This document shows, piece by piece, positions 52,744 through 61,562 of a DNA stretch of 64,000 bases; the stretch's first letter is position 1; each line of letters starts with the position of its first letter. Source of the stretch: CAVRQM01 sp965246915 (GTDB lineage: Bacteria; Pseudomonadota; Alphaproteobacteria; Acetobacterales; Acetobacteraceae); NCBI GenBank assembly GCA_965246915.1, contig CBDFGB010000020.1, positions 1 through 64,000 on the forward strand. Reading direction: 5' to 3'. A model generated the notes under the pieces. The model did not search any database. It was given only the letters and a program-made list of their open reading frames with translations, and was not told where the DNA came from. Both the position numbers and the translations under genes were made by a program.

Positions 52744-54621
52744 ATGACGATCCCGCCGAAAGACTCCGCCCGGACCGAGGACTTCAAGCGAGCGACCGCC
52801 GGTGCGTTGCGGGCGGTGGCCGGCGTTCCGGACGTGCAGGTGGCCTTCCAGCCCGGCCCCTCCGGCGTGTCGGGAAAGCGCGCCCGCCTGCCGCTGCCGA
52901 CCAGAGCGCTGCCGGCCGGCGAAATGGCGCGACTGCGGGGTGCGGCCGACAGCGTCGCGCTGCGCCTGCGTCACCACGACGACGCCGTGCATGCCGCCCG
53001 GATGCCGCAGCAGCGGGAGGCGCGCGACGCGTTCGACGCGCTCGAACAGGCGCGGATCGAGGCGGTCGGCAGCCGGAACATGTCCGGGGTCGCCGCCAAC
53101 TTGCGCGCCCGTCTCGCCGAGGAGTGCGAGGCCGAGGGGTACGAACGGATGACGCGGCGCGAGCAGCTTCCGGCGGCGTCCGCGCTCGCTCTCCTGGCGC
53201 GCGAGCGGCTGCTCGACGAGGCGAGCCCGCACACCGCCGGACCGGTGCTCGACCGCTGGCGCGAGATGCTTGGGCCGCAAGCCGAGGCAGCACTTGTGGA
53301 GATGTCGGAATACGCGGATGACCAGTCGAAATTCGGCCGCGCCGCCCGCCGCCTGCTGGCCGCCATGGACATGGCCGAGGCGGAGATCGAGGCCGAGCCC
53401 GAACCCTCCGAGGAGACCGAGGACCCGGGCGAGCAGGCCGGCGAGCAGGATCAAAGCCAGCAAGGCGAGGGCCAGGAGCAGAGCGAGACCGAGGCGACTC
53501 TGGGTGCCGAGCCGGAGCAGGTGGACGGCCAGAGTGCCGACGACCAGCCCGACGAAGAGGCCGAGGACGACGACTCCGCGGCGCAGACAGAGGATCGGCC
53601 GGGCGGGCCGCAGCCCCGCCGCGAACGCCCCAATGCCGACCCGGAGAGTCTATACCGGGCCTATAGCCGGCAGTTCGACGAGGAGATTTCCGCCGAGGAT
53701 CTGTGCGACGCCGACGAACTGAGCCGGCTACGCCAGCAGCTCGACCAACAATTGCAGCATCTGCAGGGCGTGGTCGGAAAGCTCGCCAACCGGCTGCAAC
53801 GGCGATTGCTCGCCCAGCAAACGCGGGCGTGGGAGTTCGACCTGGAGGAAGGGATGCTCGACGCCGGGCGTCTGGCCCGGATCGTCGTCAATCCGCTGCT
53901 GTCGCTGTCATACAAGCGAGAGCGCGACACCGATTTCCGCGACACGGTCGTCACGTTGCTGATCGACAATTCCGGCTCGATGCGCGGCCGGCCGATCACC
54001 GTGGCCGCGATGTGCGGCGATATCCTGGCGCGAACGCTGGAGCGCTGCGCCGTCAAGGTCGAGGTTTTGGGGTTCACCACGCGGGCCTGGAAGGGTGGGT
54101 CCTCGCGCGAGCGCTGGGTCGCCGAGGGCAAACCCCGCAACCCGGGGCGGCTGAACGATCTTCGCCACATCGTCTACAAATCCGCCGACGCCCCATGGCG
54201 CCGGGCGCGCAAGAATCTGGGGTTGATGCTGCGCGAGGGGTTGCTGAAGGAGAACATCGACGGCGAGGCGCTGATGTGGGCGTATCGCCGCCTGCTGTAC
54301 CGGCCGGAGCACCGGCGGATCCTGATGGTCATCAGCGACGGCGCGCCGGTCGACGACAGCACGCTGTCGGTCAATCCGGGCAACTACCTGGAGCGGCATT
54401 TGCGCGAGGTGATCCGCGATATCGAAAGCCGTGATGCGGTCGAATTGATCGCCATCGGTATCGGCCATGACGTCACCCGCTACTACCGCCGCGCGGTGAC
54501 CATCGTCGACGCCGAGGAACTGGGCGGCACGATGATGAGCAAGCTGACGGAATTGTTCGACGAAGGCTCGGCTACGGCCTGGATGCGGGCGAGTGCCGAG
54601 CGGGCGGCGCTGGTGGCTTGA
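52744..54621 (+). CDS. cobT: Aerobic cobaltochelatase subunit CobT
   Basis: 625 residues. An N-terminal helical region, a very acidic stretch of about 70 residues (about 215-300, Glu/Asp/Gln-rich), and a C-terminal von Willebrand A domain with the metal site DNSGSMRG (about residues 408-415) define CobT. With CobS it forms the AAA+ motor of cobaltochelatase; cobN is not in the window. It is the last gene of the cobS-cobT pair. Confidence 0.95.
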   Translation: MTIPPKDSARTEDFKRATAGALRAVAGVPDVQVAFQPGPSGVSGKRARLPLPTRALPAGEMARLRGAADSVALRLRHHDDAVHAARMPQQREARDAFDALEQARIEAVGSRNMSGVAANLRARLAEECEAEGYERMTRREQLPAASALALLARERLLDEASPHTAGPVLDRWREMLGPQAEAALVEMSEYADDQSKFGRAARRLLAAMDMAEAEIEAEPEPSEETEDPGEQAGEQDQSQQGEGQEQSETEATLGAEPEQVDGQSADDQPDEEAEDDDSAAQTEDRPGGPQPRRERPNADPESLYRAYSRQFDEEISAEDLCDADELSRLRQQLDQQLQHLQGVVGKLANRLQRRLLAQQTRAWEFDLEEGMLDAGRLARIVVNPLLSLSYKRERDTDFRDTVVTLLIDNSGSMRGRPITVAAMCGDILARTLERCAVKVEVLGFTTRAWKGGSSRERWVAEGKPRNPGRLNDLRHIVYKSADAPWRRARKNLGLMLREGLLKENIDGEALMWAYRRLLYRPEHRRILMVISDGAPVDDSTLSVNPGNYLERHLREVIRDIESRDAVELIAIGIGHDVTRYYRRAVTIVDAEELGGTMMSKLTELFDEGSATAWMRASAERAALVA

Positions 54622-55311
54622 GGCGGGGCGGCTAGCCGCGTCGATATAGGCATGACCGAAGCAGGCATCCATCCACCGATTCTGCGAGAAGTGCTGCAGC
54701 ACGGAGCTGTCGCAACGATATTCTTGCACGGACATCGGGACGATCCTGCTGTCAACGCCAAGTCGGGTGTTCAGATAGAAGCCGGAGAAAGTGTTGCCGC
54801 GACGCCCGTGACGGCGCGGATCGAAAGTATTTCGGTCCGGGCAATGTCGAGATCTACGCACTGCCGCAGCGCAGACCATCACGCGCGCGAGCGACATGGT
54901 ACTCCCAATATGCCTGAGAGTCTGACTCTGAATGAAGTCGGAACGGACATCATTGGCAGAAAGTGAGTGGTCTAACTCTCGCCTCCGGAAGGCCACCAGT
55001 AGGCCTAACCCCGCCAAAGTCTCGCCTTTCTCTCGTTCCGGCTTCATTCAGAGACGGCCTCAAAGTCAAACATTGGGTGTATCAAGATTTCCGATACACA
55101 GTTATCCACTCGTATTAGCGCCGCTGCAATGTTCGCGATGTCCGGCGAAATAGACCGGCGTTCGCTTGCGGCGACCGCGGACGCAACACAGGCGGGGCAG
55201 GATTGGGGGAAAATCAGCTCGCCCGTGGCAGGCCGCGAGCGATCCCTTCGGATATATCACCATCAGGTCTCCCAACCGACCAGATCGTCTATCCCGGGCG
55301 AGGTGCTGGCG
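54622..55311. other. 690 bases with no gene that I can support
   Basis: Composition from about 54650 on seems less GC-rich than the flanks. Short open frames exist on both strands (for example + 54652-54966) but none shows a family motif, good ribosome-binding site or coding bias. It may be the edge of acquired DNA or the remains of a gene. Confidence 0.5.
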
Positions 55312-56220
55312 TCACATAAAACCCGGGTTGCTCGGCAGATAGTGTGACCAGTCACCAAATGGCCGGGCGGAGAGTAGGACGAAAGGCTCGTCGATCCGAA
55401 AGCCCAATCCAAAGGCTGCATCCTGCGTGCGGTCAGCCCGACCGGGAACCACCATCGAAAGTTGCGGTGACTTCAACTCCAGAGCGCTACGCAGAACCGC
55501 CCGAATAGCCTGCCCCAAGTCGGTGCCGGGCAAGACGGCAAGCGGGCCGATATGACCGGCCGCCGAGACGTAGGCGTAGCCCACCGGTTGCCCTGCCTGC
55601 TCGATGCGCAGCGCACGTGCCGCGACGCGGAGTTGGAAGGCGTGGTGCGACTCACGCCGGAAGCCAAGTACCTCCTCGTCGATGTGGCTAAGCCAATCGC
55701 AAATGCGGGGCTCGGGCTCGATTGGCCGAGCCTCAAGGGCCGGAGTGCCGATCCGCGCCATCACCACCGAGGCCGATCCTACCAGCCGCAGCAGCGGCTC
55801 GCGCGGGTACAGCCCGTTCTGAATGTAGAGGCCCGTCGAGGCCGTGTTGTAGGCCATGGTGATGAGTGCGCGATTTGCAGCGCCGCTTTCCGCCGCGTGC
55901 CGCAGGGTCCTCGTAAGCATTGCCTGACCGATGCCCTTGGCCTGCGCACCGGGGCGAACGAAGAGTTGCGAGAGAAACCAGAATCGCTGCCGCATCCAAG
56001 AGAAGGCGAAGCCCTGCAATATGCCCTCTGCCTCAGCAACCCATAGGCTGGAGGAGGGCTCGCCCAAGGAGATGGTCTGAAACAGCGGCAGGCTTTGCGA
56101 AATGTTCGCCGCAAGGCCGTGGCGCACCCGCAGGTCATTGTAGGCGTCCTGCACAATTCGCATGGCGGGTTCGAGGTCCTCGACCGTTGCGAGACGGTAG
56201 CTGATGTGCATGTCTAGCAT
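55312..56220 (-). CDS. GNAT acetyltransferase, two-domain type
   Basis: 302 residues. The first half is a GNAT domain: ISYRLATVEDLEPAMRI, SSLWVAEAEGILQGFAFSW, then LFVRPGAQAKGIGQAMLTRTL, the acetyl-CoA loop (R/Q-x-x-G-x-G/A), and YNTASTGLYIQNGLYPRE. The second half (about 165-302) looks like a decayed second GNAT-like domain with PVGYAYVSAAGHIGPLAVLPG. The substrate is unknown. ATG 56220 is used (56211 alternative). Codon use and base composition are less GC-rich than neighbours, which suggests acquisition together with the methyltransferase. Confidence 0.8.
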   Translation of the reverse strand: MLDMHISYRLATVEDLEPAMRIVQDAYNDLRVRHGLAANISQSLPLFQTISLGEPSSSLWVAEAEGILQGFAFSWMRQRFWFLSQLFVRPGAQAKGIGQAMLTRTLRHAAESGAANRALITMAYNTASTGLYIQNGLYPREPLLRLVGSASVVMARIGTPALEARPIEPEPRICDWLSHIDEEVLGFRRESHHAFQLRVAARALRIEQAGQPVGYAYVSAAGHIGPLAVLPGTDLGQAIRAVLRSALELKSPQLSMVVPGRADRTQDAAFGLGFRIDEPFVLLSARPFGDWSHYLPSNPGFM

Positions 56221-56482
56221 CAGTGCCTCGACACGGATTGGTGCGATCAAGGGAACGCATCCTGTAGTGCAAATCAAGAATCTTGCACCACACCGTGACC
56301 ACTGATTGTCCGGGAATTTCCGTTGTCGCGTAAGTGGGAAGCTCGGCAACGGTGGCGCGCTTGCCAACCCGCCGACCAGACATCCGTACCCACCACTTCG
56401 CGTGCCGACGACCACTGGCAGGGTTGGCGTCATCGGTGCGACGTGGTTAGCCTAGACTCCAAAGTCTGAGCAAGGGGCTCGT

Positions 56483-57286
56483 ATGCAGCCGGCACAAACG
56501 AAATGGGCCGCCACCGACCCCGTCCAATATGAACACTTCATGGGACGATGGAGCGAGCGCCTAACTGGACCTTTTCTGACATTTGCCGGCGTCAGTCCTG
56601 GAACTCGTGTGCTCGACGTCGGATGCGGCACAGGAGTGCTGACAAAAGCACTGGCGGAGGCCGGTGCTATGGTGACTGGAATTGATGCCTCGGAACCGTA
56701 TCTAAGCGGTGCCCGTCAACATCGCTCGCACTTAAATATCGCCTACGAACTCGGCGACATCCGCCAGATGCGCTTCGGGAAGGGCACCTTCGACGCCAGT
56801 TTCTCGACGTTGGTCTTGGACATTCTTCCCGAGGTTGAGGAGGTGGCTTTCGAGATGCGGCGGGTTGTGCGTCGTGGGGGTGTGGTAGCGTCTGGCGTGC
56901 ATGACTATTGGGGTTTCCCAATTTTCTCACTGGTTTGGGATACGGCCGCCGTGCTTGACGACGTCATAAGTGGAATGAGAGATGCAGCGAAAGCGCATCC
57001 ACTTGTAGCGGCGAACAAGCAGGCAGCGCTGTGGAGAAAGATCGGGCTCAGCGACGTAGTGGAGATGCCGTTGGTCATCGATTGTGAGTACCCCTCCTTC
57101 GCTGACTATTGGGCGACGTTCACCGGTGGTCAGGGACGACTCCCTATACGGCTAAAGCAACTCTCGGACAGCGTGCGCAGCGAAATCGAACGGCACGTCC
57201 GAGCGGGCTATTTGGCTGGATCTCCGGATGGGCACCGGATTTTCCCGATGATTATCCGCGCCGTGCGCGGTGTCGTCCCGGACTGA
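56483..57286 (+). CDS. Class I SAM-dependent methyltransferase
   Basis: 267 residues. TRVLDVGCGTGVLTKALAEAG (split as VLDVGCGTGVL, about residues 42-52) is motif I, VTGIDASEPYL motif II and FDASFSTLVLDILPEVE motif III-IV of the class I fold; the C-terminal part (WGFPIFSLVWDT and on) is the cap region seen in small-molecule methyltransferases of the UbiE/Bud23-like group. The substrate is unknown. It starts 262 bases from the divergent GNAT gene; the DNA is visibly less GC-rich here. Confidence 0.85.
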   Translation: MQPAQTKWAATDPVQYEHFMGRWSERLTGPFLTFAGVSPGTRVLDVGCGTGVLTKALAEAGAMVTGIDASEPYLSGARQHRSHLNIAYELGDIRQMRFGKGTFDASFSTLVLDILPEVEEVAFEMRRVVRRGGVVASGVHDYWGFPIFSLVWDTAAVLDDVISGMRDAAKAHPLVAANKQAALWRKIGLSDVVEMPLVIDCEYPSFADYWATFTGGQGRLPIRLKQLSDSVRSEIERHVRAGYLAGSPDGHRIFPMIIRAVRGVVPD

Positions 57287-57409
57287 ATCCGGAGATTACT
57301 GACGGAATTGCCTATGGGTCTCGCGCATACATCAGGAATTTCGCACCAGATTGAGGCTGCTGGTTCAATCGGGCTTTTTCGGTGCATAAGTCTGATGCAT
57401 AACAAAGGT

Positions 57410-57666
57410 ATGATTTGCGTGTATACACGCGTATTGACGGACTGGCAAAGCATGACGGCACAGGTTGCCGCGCCGATGACCGCCGGAGCGATAAAGGTGT
57501 TCCGCGAGGTGGCGTCGGTCGAAAAGACCGCCCGGGCGCAGCTGCGCAAAGTCCTCGCTGCCCTCGACCGGCTGGCGGGATCCACCCGCGACCTGCTGAA
57601 CGTGCTGGCGCAAGTGACGGAGCGCAAGGTGGGCTTTCGCTCACTGGCGGACGCCTGGGCCGATCG
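57410..57666 (+). pseudogene. Truncated serine recombinase (resolvase/invertase) remnant
   Basis: The frame from ATG 57410 reads YTRVLTDWQSMTAQVAA, then VFREVASVEKTARAQLRKVLAALDRLAGSTRDLLN and GFRSLADAWADR. These are the N-terminal catalytic domain of a resolvase (family: ARVSTDGQSLDAQ), but the catalytic Ser (in V-S-T) is now Leu, the GDVLMVTR stretch before DRLA is missing, and everything after DAWAD is gone. It cannot be active. It ends abruptly against the broken ureidoglycolate-lyase-like gene, so it likely marks an old element edge. Confidence 0.8.
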
Positions 57667-58226
57667 TGCCGTCCACCTTCGGCATCGGGTTTTCATACCA
57701 CGTCGCCCGGTGGATCTGGATCGCGCTGTCGCCCGGCACCCAGAACGCCCGGACCTCGTCGAGCGCAGGAACCATGGCCGCCGACCGGAATGAAGGTCTG
57801 GGTCAGCTGCTGATGCCGCTCCAGGAACAGCACGCTCGTGCCGCGATTCCGGCCGCGCACGATGAACCATTCGGTGGGCTGGTCGGTCTCGAAATTCTCG
57901 CGATACAGGTCGAGCTTGTCGCCATAGGTGTTGATCGGAAGGCGGGTGCGGCCGGCGTCGGTCAGCACGACGCCGAACGGCGCGAAGTTCTCGGCCGTCA
58001 CCGCCTCGAATTTTAGGGTGCTGACCGTGTGGACCGGAACGCTGGTCTTCGGCGCGGCGCCTGCGGTGGCGAAGGCGTTGCCTTCCGGAAGTTTCGGAAT
58101 GGGCGCGGCGGAGCCGGCCTCGGCGGGCGCAAGGGCGGCGGCGGCCAGCACGGCGCCGCCGGAGAGCGCCGACGACAGGACAACACGGCGGGTTGGGGCA
58201 AGGGACCCGGGAATGGCTCCGTTCAC
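57667..58226 (-). pseudogene. Broken ureidoglycolate-lyase-like gene with Tat signal
   Basis: The N-terminal part from GTG 58226 has a twin-arginine-type signal (TRRVVLSSALSGG), then FEAVTAENFAPFGVVL and RENFETDQPTEWFIVRGRNRGTSVLFLERHQQLTQTFIPVGG, which is the AllA/ureidoglycolate lyase family. Near 57776-57781 the frame breaks; the rest (VPALDEVRAFWVPGD, IQIHRATWYENP) continues in another frame, with about ten residues missing. The gene is cut at about 57667 by the resolvase remnant. AllA proteins release glyoxylate and urea from ureidoglycolate; an exported version is unusual. Confidence 0.78.
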
Positions 58227-58340
58227 AAGATTGCGGGAAAGGCGGCGGCGGCAGAGGGCGCGCGCCGTCGGGACGAAAAATGCCTGCGGCCCGCCTCGCC
58301 CGCGCTCCGGTCCTTGTCGCCGAACTTTATCCGGAACGGA

Positions 58341-58643
58341 TCACAGCAGCCCCTTCACCAGGGCCTCCCGCAAGACCTTCTCGACGCGCGCGTTGTAGCC
58401 CTTGCCGGTCGCGCGAACGCCGGCGACCACGTCGGCCGCGAGCCGAAATCCGATATGCACCTTTGGCGTGACGACCGGCGGACGCCCCATCCGCTTGTAT
58501 TGTTCGGGGAATACCTCGCTGAACGGCTTCGCCCGTGCGAAATCAGCGTCCGTCCACTCCGGGATTTCCGCCTCATCCCAGTCCTTCTGCGAAATGTGGG
58601 AGGGTCGCTTGCGACTCGGCATAGCGTCTTGTTTCCTTACCAT
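58341..58643 (-). CDS. brnA: BrnA-type antitoxin
   Basis: 100 residues, DUF4415/BrnA family. KRMGRPPVVTPKVHIGFRLAADVVAGVRATGKGYNARVEKVLREAL (split over about residues 50-95) is the ribbon-helix-helix DNA-binding end by which BrnA represses its promoter. It neutralises the BrnT toxin encoded upstream; the genes overlap by 71 bases if ATG 58643 is used (50 with ATG 58622). Confidence 0.88.
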   Translation of the reverse strand: MVRKQDAMPSRKRPSHISQKDWDEAEIPEWTDADFARAKPFSEVFPEQYKRMGRPPVVTPKVHIGFRLAADVVAGVRATGKGYNARVEKVLREALVKGLL

Positions 58644-58875
58644 CGGCTTTTCTCAAGGAGATGGCCCGAACGATCTCCCCGCGCATGGTGAAGGCGAGAA
58701 GATACAGGCGTCCGGATACAACCCCGATCGCCTGAAATCGCGCTTCTCCGTAATCGTACCGGTCATCCACCTGAATCATGGCGGTCGCGAATTCCATGCC
58801 TGCGGCCAGGGTCAGCGAGACGCCATGCTTCGCGCGGTTGATCTCATCCTTATTCGGGTCGAACTCGATCTCCAC
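58573..58875 (-). CDS. brnT: BrnT-type toxin (RelE-fold ribonuclease)
   Basis: 100 residues, DUF497/BrnT family. IEFDPNKDEINRAKHGVSLTLA at the start (split, about residues 3-24), then DYGEARFQAIGVVSGRLYLLAFTM and IRAISLRKADGKETRRY fit BrnT: the E-x-R and the final R-x-A-x-x-R-x-Y elements carry the RNase site. Start set at GTG 58875, at the family N-terminus; GTG 58911 in frame is an alternative. Canonical toxin-first order. Confidence 0.88.
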   Translation of the reverse strand: MEIEFDPNKDEINRAKHGVSLTLAAGMEFATAMIQVDDRYDYGEARFQAIGVVSGRLYLLAFTMRGEIVRAISLRKADGKETRRYAESQATLPHFAEGLG

Positions 58876-59004
58876 CCATATTTGTAGCAACAAGAAGGAG
58901 CTTGGCAACACCTTTTTGTGGTTACATAAATGGTTGCTTTCACCGCCCTCGCCCCGTTGCGATGAACGCGCTATAGCGGCCTCCTACACGCTAGGGAGTC
59001 CACG

Positions 59005-59211
59005 ATGAAACTCAGCGCCCGCAACCAGATCAAAGGCCGCGTCACCAAGGTCGAGAAGGGCCAGACCACCGCCCATGTCGCCATCGACATCGGCAACGGC
59101 GTCACCATCACCTCCTCCATTACCAACGAGGCGGTCGACGAGCTTGGCCTGAAGGTCGGCGACGAGGCGACCGCGGTGATCAAGGCGTCCGACGTCATGG
59201 TCGCGGTCTGA
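59005..59211 (+). CDS. Molbindin-type TOBE/Mop protein
   Basis: 68 residues, a single Mop domain: KLSARNQIKGRVTKVEKG, VAIDIGNGVTITSSIT and VGDEATAVIKASDVMVAV. Such molbindins bind molybdate or tungstate in hexamers and buffer it in the cytoplasm. GGGAG is about seven bases before ATG 59005. The next gene, four bases on, codes for a molybdopterin-fold periplasmic protein, which supports a molybdenum link. Confidence 0.92.
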   Translation: MKLSARNQIKGRVTKVEKGQTTAHVAIDIGNGVTITSSITNEAVDELGLKVGDEATAVIKASDVMVAV

Positions 59212-59215
59212 CCTG

Positions 59216-59674
59216 ATGCGCAACTGGCTGGCCGCCGCCTTCCTTCTCGCGGCAAGCCTACCGGCGAGCGCCCAATCCGTCATCGTCGCGCGGCAGATCG
59301 AGCAGACCCACCCGCTCGACCTCGCGACCCTGCCCTCGGTCGAGGTGTCGGTCGCCTTCCAGACCGGCAGCGGGCCGCAGCAGGGGCGCTTCCGCGGCCC
59401 CCTGCTCTGGTCGGTCATCGAGGCCAGCGACATGATCCCGGAAGGCGAGGGCAAGACCCGGACCTCGCATAGCGTGGTGGTGACCGGCCGCGACGGCTAC
59501 AAGGCGCTGCTGGGGCTGGCCGAGATCGATCCGGATTTCGAGGACAAGCAGGTCGTCCTCGCCACGATGAAGGACGGCCAGAAGATCGGCGCCGGGGAAT
59601 TGCGTCTCGTCGTGCCCGGCGACAAGCATGGCGCACGCAACGTGCGTGATGTGGTCCGCATCGAGGTGCGTTAG
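59216..59674 (+). CDS. Periplasmic protein with molybdopterin-oxidoreductase-like fold
   Basis: 152 residues. Signal peptide 1-20 (ending ASAQ), then a small domain: FRGPLLWSVIEASDMIP, HSVVVTGRDGYKALLGLAEIDPDF, DKQVVLATMKDGQ, LRLVVPGDKHGARNVRDVVRIEV. This follows the sulfite-oxidase-like (Oxidored_molyb) core in order, but the protein has no cysteine, so the molybdenum-ligating Cys is absent. Similar short proteins are known; their role is unclear. It follows the molbindin gene. Confidence 0.8.
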   Translation: MRNWLAAAFLLAASLPASAQSVIVARQIEQTHPLDLATLPSVEVSVAFQTGSGPQQGRFRGPLLWSVIEASDMIPEGEGKTRTSHSVVVTGRDGYKALLGLAEIDPDFEDKQVVLATMKDGQKIGAGELRLVVPGDKHGARNVRDVVRIEVR

Positions 59675-60528
59675 GCCGTCGCGCCCGCGATCTCCGCGTC
59701 GACCCGTTCGGCCTCACGCGCCACGACCCGCTTGCGCGCCGCCTGCCGCCGCCGCAGCGCCTCGGCCGCCACGGCGCCCACCAAGGTGACGGCGACGATG
59801 ATGACGGCGAGTGCGCTGACCGATGGAGACACCCCCTGCCGCACCCGTCCGGCCAGCACGGTGGTCAGCGTCTTGTCGGCCAGAATCGCGAACGTCGTCG
59901 TGTTGTAGTTCTCGAAGCTCGACAGGAACGCCAGGACGGAAGCCGACAGCACGGCCGGTCGAAGATACGGCAGCAGAACGTGCCGGAACACCTGCGGGCG
60001 GCTGGCACCAAGATCCAGTGCGGCTTCCTCGAGCGCGCGATCGAACCGTTGCAGGCGCGCGAGGAACACCAGCATGCAATAGGATGCGATGAAGCTCGAC
60101 TGGCCTAGAACGGTCAGCAGCGTGCCGTTGTATAGGAACCGCGTGCCGGTCAGTCCGGTCATGTCGCGCCAGAAGATCACCGTCGAGATGCCGATGATGA
60201 CGCCCGGCGTCAGCACCGGCGACACGACGACCAAATAATACAGGCCGCGGACCCGGCCATCGACCTGCTGCATCACGAGCGCGCCCGCCAGACCCAGCGG
60301 CACCGACAGCACGACAACGAACAGGCCAATGCGAAAACTGTTCTGCAGGCCGTAGAGGACCGCGTCGTCCTCTGCCAGCGCCGCGAACCATTGCCAGGTG
60401 AATTCGCGAAACGGCAGTACGGTCGGATAGCTCTCGACGTTGAACGCGGTGATCGCGAGCACCACCAAAGGCCCGAGCAGAAAGGTGAAGAAGCTCGCCA
60501 GATAGAGCCAAATCGCCAGCCGGTTCAT
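59671..60528 (-). CDS. potC: ABC transporter permease (PotC-like)
   Basis: 285-residue inner-membrane subunit, spermidine/putrescine type. About six helices and an EAA loop: EEAALDLGASRPQVFRHVLLPYLRPAVL (about residues 165-192). It pairs with the PotB-like subunit. ATG 60528 overlaps the PotB-like stop (ATGA). A charged tail after residue 255 is Arg-rich. Its end overlaps the convergent molybdopterin-fold gene by four bases. Confidence 0.9.
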   Translation of the reverse strand: MNRLAIWLYLASFFTFLLGPLVVLAITAFNVESYPTVLPFREFTWQWFAALAEDDAVLYGLQNSFRIGLFVVVLSVPLGLAGALVMQQVDGRVRGLYYLVVVSPVLTPGVIIGISTVIFWRDMTGLTGTRFLYNGTLLTVLGQSSFIASYCMLVFLARLQRFDRALEEAALDLGASRPQVFRHVLLPYLRPAVLSASVLAFLSSFENYNTTTFAILADKTLTTVLAGRVRQGVSPSVSALAVIIVAVTLVGAVAAEALRRRQAARKRVVAREAERVDAEIAGATA

Positions 60529-61529
60529 TTCGTAATCTCGCCAAGGCTCAGTCGGCTGACTCGGAGCACCAGCAGCACGAAGGCGACACAGGTCAGGAGC
60601 AGCACCAGCGCGTAGGCAGACCCCTGCGGCCAGTTGAACGCCTGATAGAACCGGTCGTAGACGATCGGCGTAAACCACAGCGTGCGTGGCCCACCGAGGA
60701 TCAGCGGCGCCGCCAGCGCCCCTGAGCACAGCATGAACACCAGGGTGCAGCCGGACGCGATGCCGGGTTTGGCGTGGGGGACCACGATGTCGCGATGGAT
60801 GCGCCACCAGGGCGCTCCGAGGTCGCGCGCCGCCTCGATCTGGTCCTTGGCCAGACTCTCGATCGCGTTGTAGAGCGGAAACAGCATCAACAGCACGTAA
60901 GCATAGGTCAGCCCGACATAGAGGGCGACGTTGTTGCCGAGGAAATCGATCGGGGCGTCGAGCACTCTCGCGCCGAGCAGTCCTTTGTTGAGGATCCCGC
61001 CGGAGCCGAAGATCACCCGGAACGCGAAGGCGCGAAGGATTTCGTTGACCCAGTAAGGCAGGATCAGCAGCAGCAGCAGGATGCGCAGCCGGCCGGGCGG
61101 GCTGACTTTCGCCATGTAGAAGGCGATCGGGTAGCAGATCGCCAGATCAATCGCAGTGACCACGACACTGGCGACGATGGTGATGACGAACGCCCAGAGA
61201 TGCGTCGAATTCCACGACGCGGTACTGGTCGCGCTGCCAAACAGGAAATAGCGGTAGTTGTCGAGCGTGTAGAGATCGAGCGGCCCGCCTGTCTGCGCGG
61301 GCGGCAGTTTCGGCCGGAACGACAATTCCACCATCGAAAGTTGCGGCAACAGGATCAGCAACATCATCCAGATTGCAACTCCGCCGATCAGGTAGGCACC
61401 CACCGCCGCGCCGTTGCGTTCAAAGAACGTTGGGCCGGGACGCGGATGGAGTCTCGCGTTCAGCCAGAACGCGGCCGCTACGGCGAACGGCACGGCGAGC
61501 AGGATCCAATGCCCGATGGCGGCGTTCAT
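60525..61529 (-). CDS. potB: ABC transporter permease (PotB-like)
   Basis: 334 residues. An extra N-terminal helix pair, then the PotB-type core; the EAA loop is EAARDLGAPWWRIHRDIVVPHAKPGI (about residues 233-258). LILPYWVNEILRAFAFRVIFGSGGILN is a stretch very typical of polyamine/iron-type permeases. Partners: PotC-like 60525, ATPase 61563, binding protein 62615, all same strand. The substrate is probably a polyamine or similar cation. Confidence 0.9.
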   Translation of the reverse strand: MNAAIGHWILLAVPFAVAAAFWLNARLHPRPGPTFFERNGAAVGAYLIGGVAIWMMLLILLPQLSMVELSFRPKLPPAQTGGPLDLYTLDNYRYFLFGSATSTASWNSTHLWAFVITIVASVVVTAIDLAICYPIAFYMAKVSPPGRLRILLLLLILPYWVNEILRAFAFRVIFGSGGILNKGLLGARVLDAPIDFLGNNVALYVGLTYAYVLLMLFPLYNAIESLAKDQIEAARDLGAPWWRIHRDIVVPHAKPGIASGCTLVFMLCSGALAAPLILGGPRTLWFTPIVYDRFYQAFNWPQGSAYALVLLLTCVAFVLLVLRVSRLSLGEITK

Positions 61530-61562
61530 GTTGTCGCTACACCCTCACACCACGAAGACACC

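Noticed and set aside
54652..54966. Short open frame after cobT
   Set aside because: No motif, no clear start signal; kept only as part of the unassigned stretch.
23353..59674. A molybdenum regulon made of moaB, CinA-type, molbindin and molybdopterin-fold genes
   Set aside because: The genes are scattered in different operons and no shared regulatory site is visible.
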